Shown here: one piece after another, positions 1-5,904 of the stretch
Layout of the letters: every line of letters begins with the position of its first letter
Numbering within the stretch: the stretch's first letter is position 1
Assembly: GCA_002311335.1 (NCBI GenBank)
Contig: DBZX01000097.1
Coordinates: 9,456-19,500, forward strand
From: a bacterium UBP10_UBA1149
GTDB taxonomy: Bacteria > Desulfobacterota > Binatia > UBA1149
DNA: 10,045 bases
Reading direction: 5' to 3'
Position numbers and translations under genes: made by a program
The notes under the pieces: model-generated
What the model saw: only the letters and a program-made list of their open reading frames with translations
Told to the model about the DNA's origin: nothing
The model's database searches: none

Positions 1-75
1 ATGCGGCCGCGAGACAAGCTGAGGCCCGAGAACGGGCGCAAAATAACCAGCGAACTGCAGCCGGCTGCCGACGTA

Positions 76-1122
76 TCAGGGGGTCCCGCTGGGGGGGGAC
101 GATGCCTGTTCTGTGCCGGGAATAAAGAAAGACAGGCCGCGGCCAAGCAGTTTCCAGAAACCACCCCTGCTGCTGCCCGACACCCAGGAGTTAGCGCCAT
201 CGTACAACGCAGCGTCGTTCACCAGCTTACCCAAGGTGCCTTCGCCCTGGTTTATCTTCGAGGTGATGGCGGCGATACTGGTCGATGAATGTCTGATACT
301 GTCGAGTGTTTCGGCGGCAAACTGCTCGTCGTGAGCAAGTCGGGCGAGGGTGCCCTTTCCCTCGTTGAGGCTGCCGGCAAAGTCCGCGACGTCGGCCGAG
401 GCGTCTTCCAGGTTCTCGATAATGGCGTCGACGCGCCCGTCGTCGGATAGCAGCATGCCGATTGTCCCCTCTCCCTGTTCAACCCGTGCAGCGAGGCGAT
501 CTATTCTGGCGCTCGCAGATTCGAGGCTGGCGGCGGTCCTGTTAACGTCCTCCATGAAGGAAAGACCAAAATCCTTGTCGTTGATGAGACGTCCTATCAC
601 GCCTTCTCCGGTCAGTATGTCGTTGAGCACTTGCCGCAGGAGGGCAGTTACTTCTATAGCGTTACTCACAACGTCACCGCTCTGTCCCAGGATGGCTTCG
701 TAATCGACCGGATCGACCGAGCGGATGAGATTTCCGGGGGCAAGCAGTTCGGTGTTAACGGAGCCCGCAGAAAGTTCCACGTACTTGTCGCCCAGCATGC
801 CCAGCGTCTGTATTCGCCCGACCGTGTCCTGTCGTATTCTGTTGGCCACCGAACTCGAGATCGATAACTGCACCTCCACGTACTGGGCCCGGGGGTCGCT
901 GGGAAAGCGCATCTTTCTCACCGAGCCGACCGAGACGCCGTTTAGGGCCACGTGGGCACCTTCCAGCAATCCGTTGGTTCGGGTGAACTCGATGCGGTAG
1001 TGGTTTTTCCCCTCCCAGAAGCGTTGCTCCTGTCCGACCAGGAACACCGCGACCACGACTATCACGAGGGTGGTGATAGTGAGCGCGCCTACAGCAAAGG
1101 ATTGATTGCCAGTATCTTTCAC
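76..1122 (-). CDS. mlaD: MlaD-family MCE-domain protein, phospholipid transport
   Basis: This is the substrate-binding, membrane-anchored component of an Mla-type ABC system that handles phospholipids between inner and outer membrane. Seen: 348 residues; a short N-terminus and one hydrophobic anchor (about residues 9-30); an MCE domain at about 40-120, including the family-typical GLLEGAHVALNGVSVGSV stretch (51-68) and the GDKYVELSAG end (111-120). A long periplasmic tail follows, carrying four glycine-rich repeats of the form GxGTxGxLxxD (about 172-182, 217-227, 255-265, 293-303), then a hydrophobic/basic segment and a Ser/Pro-rich end. E. coli MlaD is much shorter (about 180 residues); long tails with such repeats occur in other MlaD-like proteins. 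The start is GTG, 11 nt after the mlaF TAA stop, with a weak AGG upstream; the stop is TGA. It is the last gene of the mlaE-F-D set. The identity is secure; the role of the tail is unknown. Confidence 0.93.
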   Translation of the reverse strand: MKDTGNQSFAVGALTITTLVIVVVAVFLVGQEQRFWEGKNHYRIEFTRTNGLLEGAHVALNGVSVGSVRKMRFPSDPRAQYVEVQLSISSSVANRIRQDTVGRIQTLGMLGDKYVELSAGSVNTELLAPGNLIRSVDPVDYEAILGQSGDVVSNAIEVTALLRQVLNDILTGEGVIGRLINDKDFGLSFMEDVNRTAASLESASARIDRLAARVEQGEGTIGMLLSDDGRVDAIIENLEDASADVADFAGSLNEGKGTLARLAHDEQFAAETLDSIRHSSTSIAAITSKINQGEGTLGKLVNDAALYDGANSWVSGSSRGGFWKLLGRGLSFFIPGTEQASSPPSGTP

Positions 1123-1133
1123 TCAGGTACCTG

Positions 1134-1895
1134 TTAACGAGGCCCCGACCGGGCGGAGTCGGGGTAGAGAAACTCGCTGATCACGGGGTCCGTACTGGCG
1201 AACACATCCTCTACCGTCCCGATTTCTCGTATCTTTCCATTATACAGGAAGGCAATCTTGTCCGCGACATATCTTGCCGTATTCACATCGTGAGTAACCA
1301 CCACCGCGCTTAGTCCCAGGCGGGCTTGCAGGTCCCGTAACAAGCGGTTTACCTGGTGCCCGGTGACCGGATCCAGGCCGGTGGTGGGCTCGTCGTAGAG
1401 CAGCAGGTCAGGTTCGAGGGCCAGGGTGCGGGCAAGGGCTGCACGCTTGCGCATGCCCCCACTCAGTTCGGAGGGCATACGATCTTCTGTGCCCTCCAGG
1501 CTCACAAAGGAGAGCAGCTCGGCGATACGGTCGGCACGGGCGTCACCCGGGTAGAGGCCGTAGCGCTCCAGCGGAAACGCGACGTTCTCGCCCACGGTTA
1601 GAGAATCAAACAGGGCGCTCGCCTGGAAGAGCATTCCTATCCTGCGGCGTACCGAGACGAGTTCCTTCTCGCTCTTGCCGCTGATCTCTTCGCCGTCGAA
1701 AAACACGCTTCCCCTGTCGGGCCTGTAGAGACAGTTCAAGTGCTTGAGCAGCACGCTCTTGCCGCAGCCTGAGCGGCCCATGACGACCACCGTCTCCCCA
1801 CGCTTGACGATAAAGTCGGTGCCGATGAGCACCTCGAGCTCGCCAAAACTGCGGTACAGATCTCGACATTCAAGCAGTGGTTCAGGTCTACTCAT
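1134..1895 (-). CDS. mlaF: MlaF, ATP-binding protein of phospholipid ABC transporter
   Basis: This cytoplasmic ATPase powers the MlaE permease. All ABC hallmarks are visible in the 253 residues: Walker A GRSGCGKS (40-47), Q-loop Gln91, signature LSGGMRKR (144-151), Walker B LLLYDEP (164-170), D-loop GLDP (173-176) and H-loop His202. The signature form LSGGMRKRAALAR and the following TTGLDPVT are typical of the MlaF/Ttg2A group rather than of amino-acid or metal importers. Its ATG overlaps the mlaE stop by 4 nt (ATGA), so translational coupling is likely; no good Shine-Dalgarno is visible before it (an AAGG lies 16 nt away). The length is close to that of other MlaF proteins (about 250-270). 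Adjacent mlaE and mlaD support the assignment. Confidence 0.96.
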   Translation of the reverse strand: MSRPEPLLECRDLYRSFGELEVLIGTDFIVKRGETVVVMGRSGCGKSVLLKHLNCLYRPDRGSVFFDGEEISGKSEKELVSVRRRIGMLFQASALFDSLTVGENVAFPLERYGLYPGDARADRIAELLSFVSLEGTEDRMPSELSGGMRKRAALARTLALEPDLLLYDEPTTGLDPVTGHQVNRLLRDLQARLGLSAVVVTHDVNTARYVADKIAFLYNGKIREIGTVEDVFASTDPVISEFLYPDSARSGPR

Positions 1896-2638
1896 GTGAA
1901 CATCAACAGTGCCTTGCTGAGGAAGAAGTTTGTCACCAGCACGGTTATGGAGGCTTTGACCACGGTTGCGGTCGTGGCGTGGCCCACGCCGTCAGCGCCG
2001 CCCCTCGCCGTGAGCCCCTGGTGGCAGGCTATGGTACCTATGATCGCGCCGAACACGGTGGCCTTGGCAAGGCTGCGCCACAGGTCCCCGAGGGTGAGAA
2101 ACTGAACGAGGCTGGTGAAGTAAAAGGAGGGAGACACCGACAGCTCGAGCCAGGCGATTAACATGCCCCCGAGTACACCAACGAGATCGGCCATTGCTGT
2201 GAGCAGGGGCAGCATGATGATGATGGCCACCAGTCGCGGTACTACCAGGTATTGGACAGGATCGGTGCCGAGAGCTCTCAGCGCGTCTACCTGCTCGGTG
2301 ACCTTCATGGTGCCCAGTTCGGCTGCCATGCCGGCACCCACGCGTCCACCAATCATGAGGGCGGTGAGAACGGGCCCGAGTTCGGAGATGATGGCGAAGC
2401 CGACCACCCGGCTGACAAAAATCTTGGCGCCGAAGGTGCTCAGGAACCAGCCCAGCTGAAGGGCCATTACCATGCCGGTAAAAACCGCGGTCAGGTTTAC
2501 GATCGAGAGAGAACGTACGCCCACTTCGTGCATCTGGCTGATCACTGCGGTTCTCGAAGGAGGGTCGCGCAGGCCGGTGACCAGCGCGTCGCGGAACAGC
2601 ACAACCATTTCACCGAGTTGGGAGATCTTTTTACGCAC
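1892..2638 (-). CDS. mlaE: MlaE, permease of phospholipid ABC transporter
   Basis: This is the inner-membrane permease of the Mla system (MlaE/PF02405 family), which works with MlaF and MlaD. Seen: 248 residues with several hydrophobic segments (about 45-65, 75-97, 132-165, 190-205, 228-247) and the family core ELGPVLTALMIGGRVGAGMA (86-105), continuing to AELGTMKVTEQVDAL (106-120). A C-terminal GGADGVGHATTATVV stretch is also typical. The chosen start is GTG at 2638, which has no convincing Shine-Dalgarno and lies 9 nt after a GC-rich stem-loop. The frame stays open upstream to the mrpG stop, so the exact start is uncertain; a Met at residue 11 is an alternative. It is 90 nt downstream of mrpG and overlaps mlaF by 4 nt. 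Confidence 0.94.
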   Translation of the reverse strand: MRKKISQLGEMVVLFRDALVTGLRDPPSRTAVISQMHEVGVRSLSIVNLTAVFTGMVMALQLGWFLSTFGAKIFVSRVVGFAIISELGPVLTALMIGGRVGAGMAAELGTMKVTEQVDALRALGTDPVQYLVVPRLVAIIIMLPLLTAMADLVGVLGGMLIAWLELSVSPSFYFTSLVQFLTLGDLWRSLAKATVFGAIIGTIACHQGLTARGGADGVGHATTATVVKASITVLVTNFFLSKALLMFT

Positions 2639-2646
2639 GTCGAAAG

Positions 2647-2663
2647 GCCGCCGGTACGGCGGC
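2647..2663 (-). other. GC-rich stem-loop at the mrpG-mlaE junction
   Basis: A perfect inverted repeat pairs 2647-2652 (GCCGCC on the plus strand) with 2658-2663 (GGCGGC) around a 5-nt loop. A separate 10-bp palindrome, CCCTTAAGGG, lies next to it at 2670-2679. In the mrp-to-mla transcript the hairpin ends 8 nt before the mlaE GTG and is followed only by CTTT, so it is a poor intrinsic terminator. It could weakly attenuate, mark an RNA processing site, or limit ribosome access to mlaE. Short GC stems also arise by chance in DNA of this composition, so no function is claimed. Confidence 0.3.
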
Positions 2664-2728
2664 AGCCATCCCTTAAGGGTACCACGACCGGGCGCGGCGG
2701 GTGCAGGACTAAGCTGGACGGGGAGAAA

Positions 2729-3085
2729 TCAGTCCTTGTCGTGGGCGGTATGCGCGTGTTCGCCGGCCCGCTGCATCTCGTCGATAACCGAGATGTCGGC
2801 CATCCGAATGCCAATCAGGTAGGCCGATCGAGCAATCATGTGAGCACCCACCGGGTTGGTCAGGGCCACGAATAGCACCGTGAGTAACTCGGGTAGGACT
2901 CCCTGCCCGGCCTCCAGGGCATGCAAAGCAGAGCCAGCGAGGACGCCGGCCGTACCCAGGGTAGAAGCCTTGGTGACCGCGTGCAGCCGAGAATAGACGT
3001 CGGGCATTCTCAGCAGGCCCAGCGAAGCGGTTACGATGAAGAAGGTGCCGCAGACCAGCGCGATCGATATGAGAGTCTCAATCAA
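2729..3085 (-). CDS. mrpG: Mrp Na+/H+ antiporter subunit G
   Basis: This is a small membrane subunit of the Mrp (Mnh/Pha-type) multisubunit cation/proton antiporter. Seen: 118 residues, three hydrophobic segments (about 4-24, 43-58, 63-83), the conserved LGLLRMPDVYSRLHAVTKAS stretch (22-41) and LTNPVGAHMIARSAY (75-89). The C-terminal tail is polar and His-rich (RAGEHAHTAHDKD, 106-118). The start is TTG at 3085, overlapping the end of mrpF by 8 nt, with AGGGG about 9 nt upstream. This start gives the usual MrpG N-terminus directly before the first helix. It is the last gene of the mrp set. Confidence 0.94.
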   Translation of the reverse strand: MIETLISIALVCGTFFIVTASLGLLRMPDVYSRLHAVTKASTLGTAGVLAGSALHALEAGQGVLPELLTVLFVALTNPVGAHMIARSAYLIGIRMADISVIDEMQRAGEHAHTAHDKD

Positions 3086-3347
3086 CGGGCCGGCCCCTGA
3101 CGAGATAACGCGCGAAGGCTACGGTCCCGAAAAAGCTGACCACGGCCAGGGCCATCACCGTGTCAGTGTAGTCCCTGCTGTCAGCGAGGATGGCCCCGAC
3201 CACCACCACGGCCAGCACCGAGGTCGTCATGGTGTCAGCGGCGATGACCCTGTCCGCTACGCTCGGTCCCCGGACCACCCTGTAGAGCGACACCAGCAAG
3301 GACAGCGAGAGGAAAACCAGGCATCCGCTTGCTACCGACTCCAGCAT
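3078..3347 (-). CDS. mrpF: Mrp Na+/H+ antiporter subunit F
   Basis: This small hydrophobic subunit of the Mrp antiporter is needed in known systems for assembly and activity of the complex. Seen: 89 residues, three membrane segments (about 5-23, 41-56, 63-82), and the family signature RVVRGPSVADRVIAADT (23-39), followed by the YTDTVMALAVVSFFGTVAFA stretch (60-79). The length matches MrpF proteins (about 85-95). The ATG overlaps the end of mrpE by 16 nt and has GGAG 8 nt upstream, inside mrpE. The start is well supported. Confidence 0.94.
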   Translation of the reverse strand: MLESVASGCLVFLSLSLLVSLYRVVRGPSVADRVIAADTMTTSVLAVVVVGAILADSRDYTDTVMALAVVSFFGTVAFARYLVRGRPVD

Positions 3348-3670
3348 TGTTCCAACTCCAGTAATCGCTTTTCGAAGGAGTCGCGTATGCGGTCAGCGAC
3401 TACTTCGGGTTCTTCTATGTCGAGCGCGTGGATGAAAAGCACCGTCCTGTCCTCGGATACTTCCAGGGTGAGCGTGCCCGGTGTCAGGGTGATGATATTG
3501 GCAAGGGAGGTGATAGCGAGATCGGTTTTCAGTTCAGTGCGGTAGGCGATCAAGCCGGGCCTGATGTGCAGCCGGGGGCTCAGCACTATCCTGGCCACCT
3601 CCAGGTTTGAAAGCAGGAGTTCGCGCATGAAGCTCGCCAGCAGGCAGAGTAGTGACCAGGCGCCCTTCAT
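3332..3670 (-). CDS. mrpE: Mrp Na+/H+ antiporter subunit E, short form
   Basis: This is an Mrp antiporter subunit of the MNHE family (PF01899). Seen: 112 residues, with one hydrophobic segment near the N-terminus (about 4-30, including SNLEVARIVLSP 21-32) and the conserved soluble part with HIRPG (35-39), LKTDLAITSLANIITLTPGT (47-66), SEDRTVLFIHALDIEE (72-87) and a charged C-terminus. Typical MrpE proteins have about 160 residues with further helices before this point, so roughly 45 N-terminal residues are absent. The ATG overlaps the mrpD stop by 4 nt (ATGA), with GAGG 9 nt upstream, which argues that the short form is genuine and not a wrong start. MrpD upstream is full length, so the missing part is not fused to it. 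Function is presumably retained. Confidence 0.92.
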   Translation of the reverse strand: MKGAWSLLCLLASFMRELLLSNLEVARIVLSPRLHIRPGLIAYRTELKTDLAITSLANIITLTPGTLTLEVSEDRTVLFIHALDIEEPEVVADRIRDSFEKRLLELEQCWSR

Positions 3671-5157
3671 CTTACGCGAGCCTCAAGGACGGCGGTTCCC
3701 CAGGCAGCCGGGTCGAGCAACTGGGCGGCGGCGATTTCAACGTAGGGAAGTAACAGCGCGCCGCCGAGGCCCAGTACGAGCGAGAGTGTCACCAGCGACG
3801 CGATGGCGAAAGTCCTCACCGGTTCACCCGGGACAACGATGGCGGTCTCGGCTTCCTCACGCCAGAAAGCGTAGCGGTAAATCTTCATCATCGAGTAGAG
3901 AGTAAGAAAGCTCACCACTATGCTGATCGCAACGATTACGTGATTGGCCGCTTCGAGTCCCGAGCGCAGCAACATGAACTTGGCGACGAAGCCGCTCAGC
4001 GGTGGCGCCCCGGCCAGCGCCAGCCCCGCAAACATGAACAAGGTGGCGAGCAGGGGCGAGCCGTCAGCCGCACCGCCGAGAGCCCTCAGGTTGGTCGTGC
4101 CGTAGCGTTTTTCCACGGCTCCCGCGACGAGAAACAACGAGGTTTTCACCAGGATGTGGTGGATGATGTAGAAGATGCCACCGGCCAGGGCCAGGGGGGT
4201 GTAAATCGCGAGGCCCATGATCATGTAGCCGATCTGGCTGACGATGTGGTAGGACAGAATACGCTTGAAGTCCCACTGCGACAGCGCGCCCAGTACGCCC
4301 AGCAGCATGGTTGCGCCGGCCACGAAGGAAAGTAGGGGCAACACGAAACTCGAGCTCGGCGCGAAGAACAGCGTGACTGTGCGAAAGAGCGCGTAGACTC
4401 CCACCTTGGTGAGCAGACCGCCGAAGAGCCCCGAAATCACGGTGGGGGGGCCGTAGTAAGCCCGCGGCAGCCAGACGTAGAGTGGAAACAGGGCGCCCTT
4501 GATGCCGAAAACAACGAGAAAAATAACAGCTATAACCCCTGCCATCCCGGATTCGGCCAGGGCGGGAAACTTGAAGACCAGGTCGGCCATGTTGAGCGTA
4601 CCCGTGGCGCCGTAGACCAACGCGATCCCGATCAGGAACAGGGCCGAGGACAGCGCGTTGACGACCAGGTACTTGAACGTTTCCTGCAACTGGTAACCCT
4701 GGCTGCCCAGGGCCATCAGACCGTAAGAGCTGACCAGCAACACTTCGAACCACACGAAGAGATTGAAAAGGTCACCCGTCAAGAAGGCGCCGTTGACGCC
4801 CATGAGAAGAAACTGGAACAATGGGTAGAAGAAGTTTTTTTCAAGACGGTCGTCGAGAGACACGCTGGCGAACAGCAGGGTCGCTGTAGAAACCACCATG
4901 GTCACTGCCACCATCAGCGCCGATAGCATGTCCACCGTGAAGACGATGCCGAAGGGGGCCGGCCAGTTACCGAATGCGAGAAGCTGTATGCCATCTGCAC
5001 GCACGGTTTCTACAAGGGCCAGTGCTACGCCGAGGGAGAGGATGTTGGCCGAGATCGCTATCGCCCGCGACACGACGGGGCGCGCGTGGGTGAGTATGAG
5101 CAGCACGCCGGCAGCCATCGGAATCACAACGGGCAGCACGCAGAGGTTATTCATCAT
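3667..5157 (-). CDS. mrpD: Mrp Na+/H+ antiporter subunit D (NuoM/N-like proton channel)
   Basis: This is one of the two large antiporter-like subunits, homologous to complex I NuoL/M/N, and forms a proton pathway in the membrane. Seen: 496 residues, almost wholly hydrophobic, about 14 helices. Key charged residues of the family are present: Glu138 in NLFVWFEVLL, Lys220 in FGIKGALFPLYVWLPRAYYG, Lys251 in GGLLTKVGVYA, His333/His334 and Lys338 in HHILVKTSLF, and Lys393 in SGFVAKF. The length matches MrpD (about 490-500). The gene opens with two consecutive ATG codons; a GGAAGG at 5162-5167 (plus coordinates) sits 4 nt before the first and 7 nt before the second, so the true start may be 5154. 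It overlaps mrpC by 11 nt and mrpE by 4 nt. Confidence 0.96.
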   Translation of the reverse strand: MMNNLCVLPVVIPMAAGVLLILTHARPVVSRAIAISANILSLGVALALVETVRADGIQLLAFGNWPAPFGIVFTVDMLSALMVAVTMVVSTATLLFASVSLDDRLEKNFFYPLFQFLLMGVNGAFLTGDLFNLFVWFEVLLVSSYGLMALGSQGYQLQETFKYLVVNALSSALFLIGIALVYGATGTLNMADLVFKFPALAESGMAGVIAVIFLVVFGIKGALFPLYVWLPRAYYGPPTVISGLFGGLLTKVGVYALFRTVTLFFAPSSSFVLPLLSFVAGATMLLGVLGALSQWDFKRILSYHIVSQIGYMIMGLAIYTPLALAGGIFYIIHHILVKTSLFLVAGAVEKRYGTTNLRALGGAADGSPLLATLFMFAGLALAGAPPLSGFVAKFMLLRSGLEAANHVIVAISIVVSFLTLYSMMKIYRYAFWREEAETAIVVPGEPVRTFAIASLVTLSLVLGLGGALLLPYVEIAAAQLLDPAAWGTAVLEARVR

Positions 5158-5488
5158 CCAGCCTTCCGTGCAGGTCTTCGAGGTCGTCGCTCAGCTGGGA
5201 CTGGTAGCTGGCAAAGGCCAGCGTCAGCATCAACGCAGTTACCCCGAAGCCGATGACTATGGCGGTGAGTATGAGGGCCTGGGGCAAGGGATCGACGATC
5301 GCCGCACTGCCGTGACCGAGGATAGGCGCGGCTCCTGCGCCGAGGCCTCCGCTGGCCAGCAGCGCGAGGTTCACGCCGTTGGAAAGCAGTCCCAGCCCGA
5401 TGATGACGCGCAGGAGCGTGCGGTCGAGTAAGAGGTAGACACCGCAAGTGATGAACACGGCTACCACGGTGAGCACGGCGAAATGCAT
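5147..5488 (-). CDS. mrpC: Mrp Na+/H+ antiporter subunit C (NuoK-like)
   Basis: This small subunit is homologous to NuoK of complex I and sits between the large channel subunits of the Mrp complex. Seen: 113 residues, three hydrophobic segments (about 3-20, 26-46, 70-94), GLGLLSNGVNL (31-41) and the conserved DPLPQALILTAIVIGFGVTA (66-85), then an acidic C-terminus. The length is normal for MrpC. The ATG shares one base with the mrpB TGA (TGATG), and a strong GGAGAG lies 6 nt upstream (plus 5495-5500), which fixes the start. The start of mrpD is nested in the end of this gene. Confidence 0.96.
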   Translation of the reverse strand: MHFAVLTVVAVFITCGVYLLLDRTLLRVIIGLGLLSNGVNLALLASGGLGAGAAPILGHGSAAIVDPLPQALILTAIVIGFGVTALMLTLAFASYQSQLSDDLEDLHGRLDDE

Positions 5489-5904
5489 CAGCGTCTCTCC
5501 GTTAACGCGTACAGTACGGTGACGACGTTGCCCACCACGACGACGTAAACCCCGAGATCAAAGAGCGCGGCGCTAGCCAGCTCGACCGATCCCAGCAGTG
5601 GTAGATCGATGAATCCGAAGCTGTGGGTGAAGAACGGCCAGCCCAACAGGGTCGGTGCAAGCGCGGTGAGCAGGGCCAGGCCGAGCCCAGCGGCGACGAC
5701 ATAAAGGAAAGTCGGGCGGCCGGTTTTTCTGTTTCCGTGGCCGTGGACGAGAAGTCCCAGGAGAACGGCTACGGCGGTCACCAGGCCGGCAATAAAGCCG
5801 CCGCCCGGGGCATTATGACCCTTGAGGAAAAGAACCACGGCGAAGAGGAAGAGGACCGGCCGCGTGATACGGACGGCGGTGGCGAGTATCAAGGAATCGT
5901 TCAC
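5488..5904 (-). CDS. mrpB: Mrp Na+/H+ antiporter subunit B
   Basis: This is a membrane subunit of the Mrp antiporter (MnhB family, PF04039). Seen: 138 residues, four hydrophobic segments (about 14-28, 36-54, 67-84, 107-134), the near-invariant GHNAPGGGFIAGL (29-41), FFTHSFGF (91-98) and FDLGVYVVVVGNV (115-127). The length is typical. The start is GTG overlapping the mrpA stop by 4 nt (GTGA), with AGAGG 8 nt upstream. In this operon MrpB is a separate protein following mrpA, as in seven-gene (group 1) Mrp systems; it is not fused to MrpA as in six-gene systems. Confidence 0.96.
   Translation of the reverse strand: MNDSLILATAVRITRPVLFLFAVVLFLKGHNAPGGGFIAGLVTAVAVLLGLLVHGHGNRKTGRPTFLYVVAAGLGLALLTALAPTLLGWPFFTHSFGFIDLPLLGSVELASAALFDLGVYVVVVGNVVTVLYALTERR

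Noticed and set aside
1..288. 95-codon plus-strand frame at the left edge
   Set aside because: Most of it is antisense to mlaD, and the translation is low-complexity without a recognisable motif.
1124..1133. Perfect 10-bp palindrome CAGGTACCTG between mlaF and mlaD
   Set aside because: Too short for a terminator or confident operator, with no second copy elsewhere in the window that would support a regulator site.
2639..2728. Possible fusion or read-through, since mlaE is in the same frame as mrpG with only the mrpG TGA between them
   Set aside because: Both proteins have normal ends for their families, and about 30 stop-free codons are unremarkable at this GC content. There is no selenocysteine or recoding context.
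2252..2875. 207-codon plus-strand frame across mlaE and mrpG
   Set aside because: It crosses two well-supported minus-strand genes and is His/Gly/Arg-rich with no family resemblance; a shadow frame.
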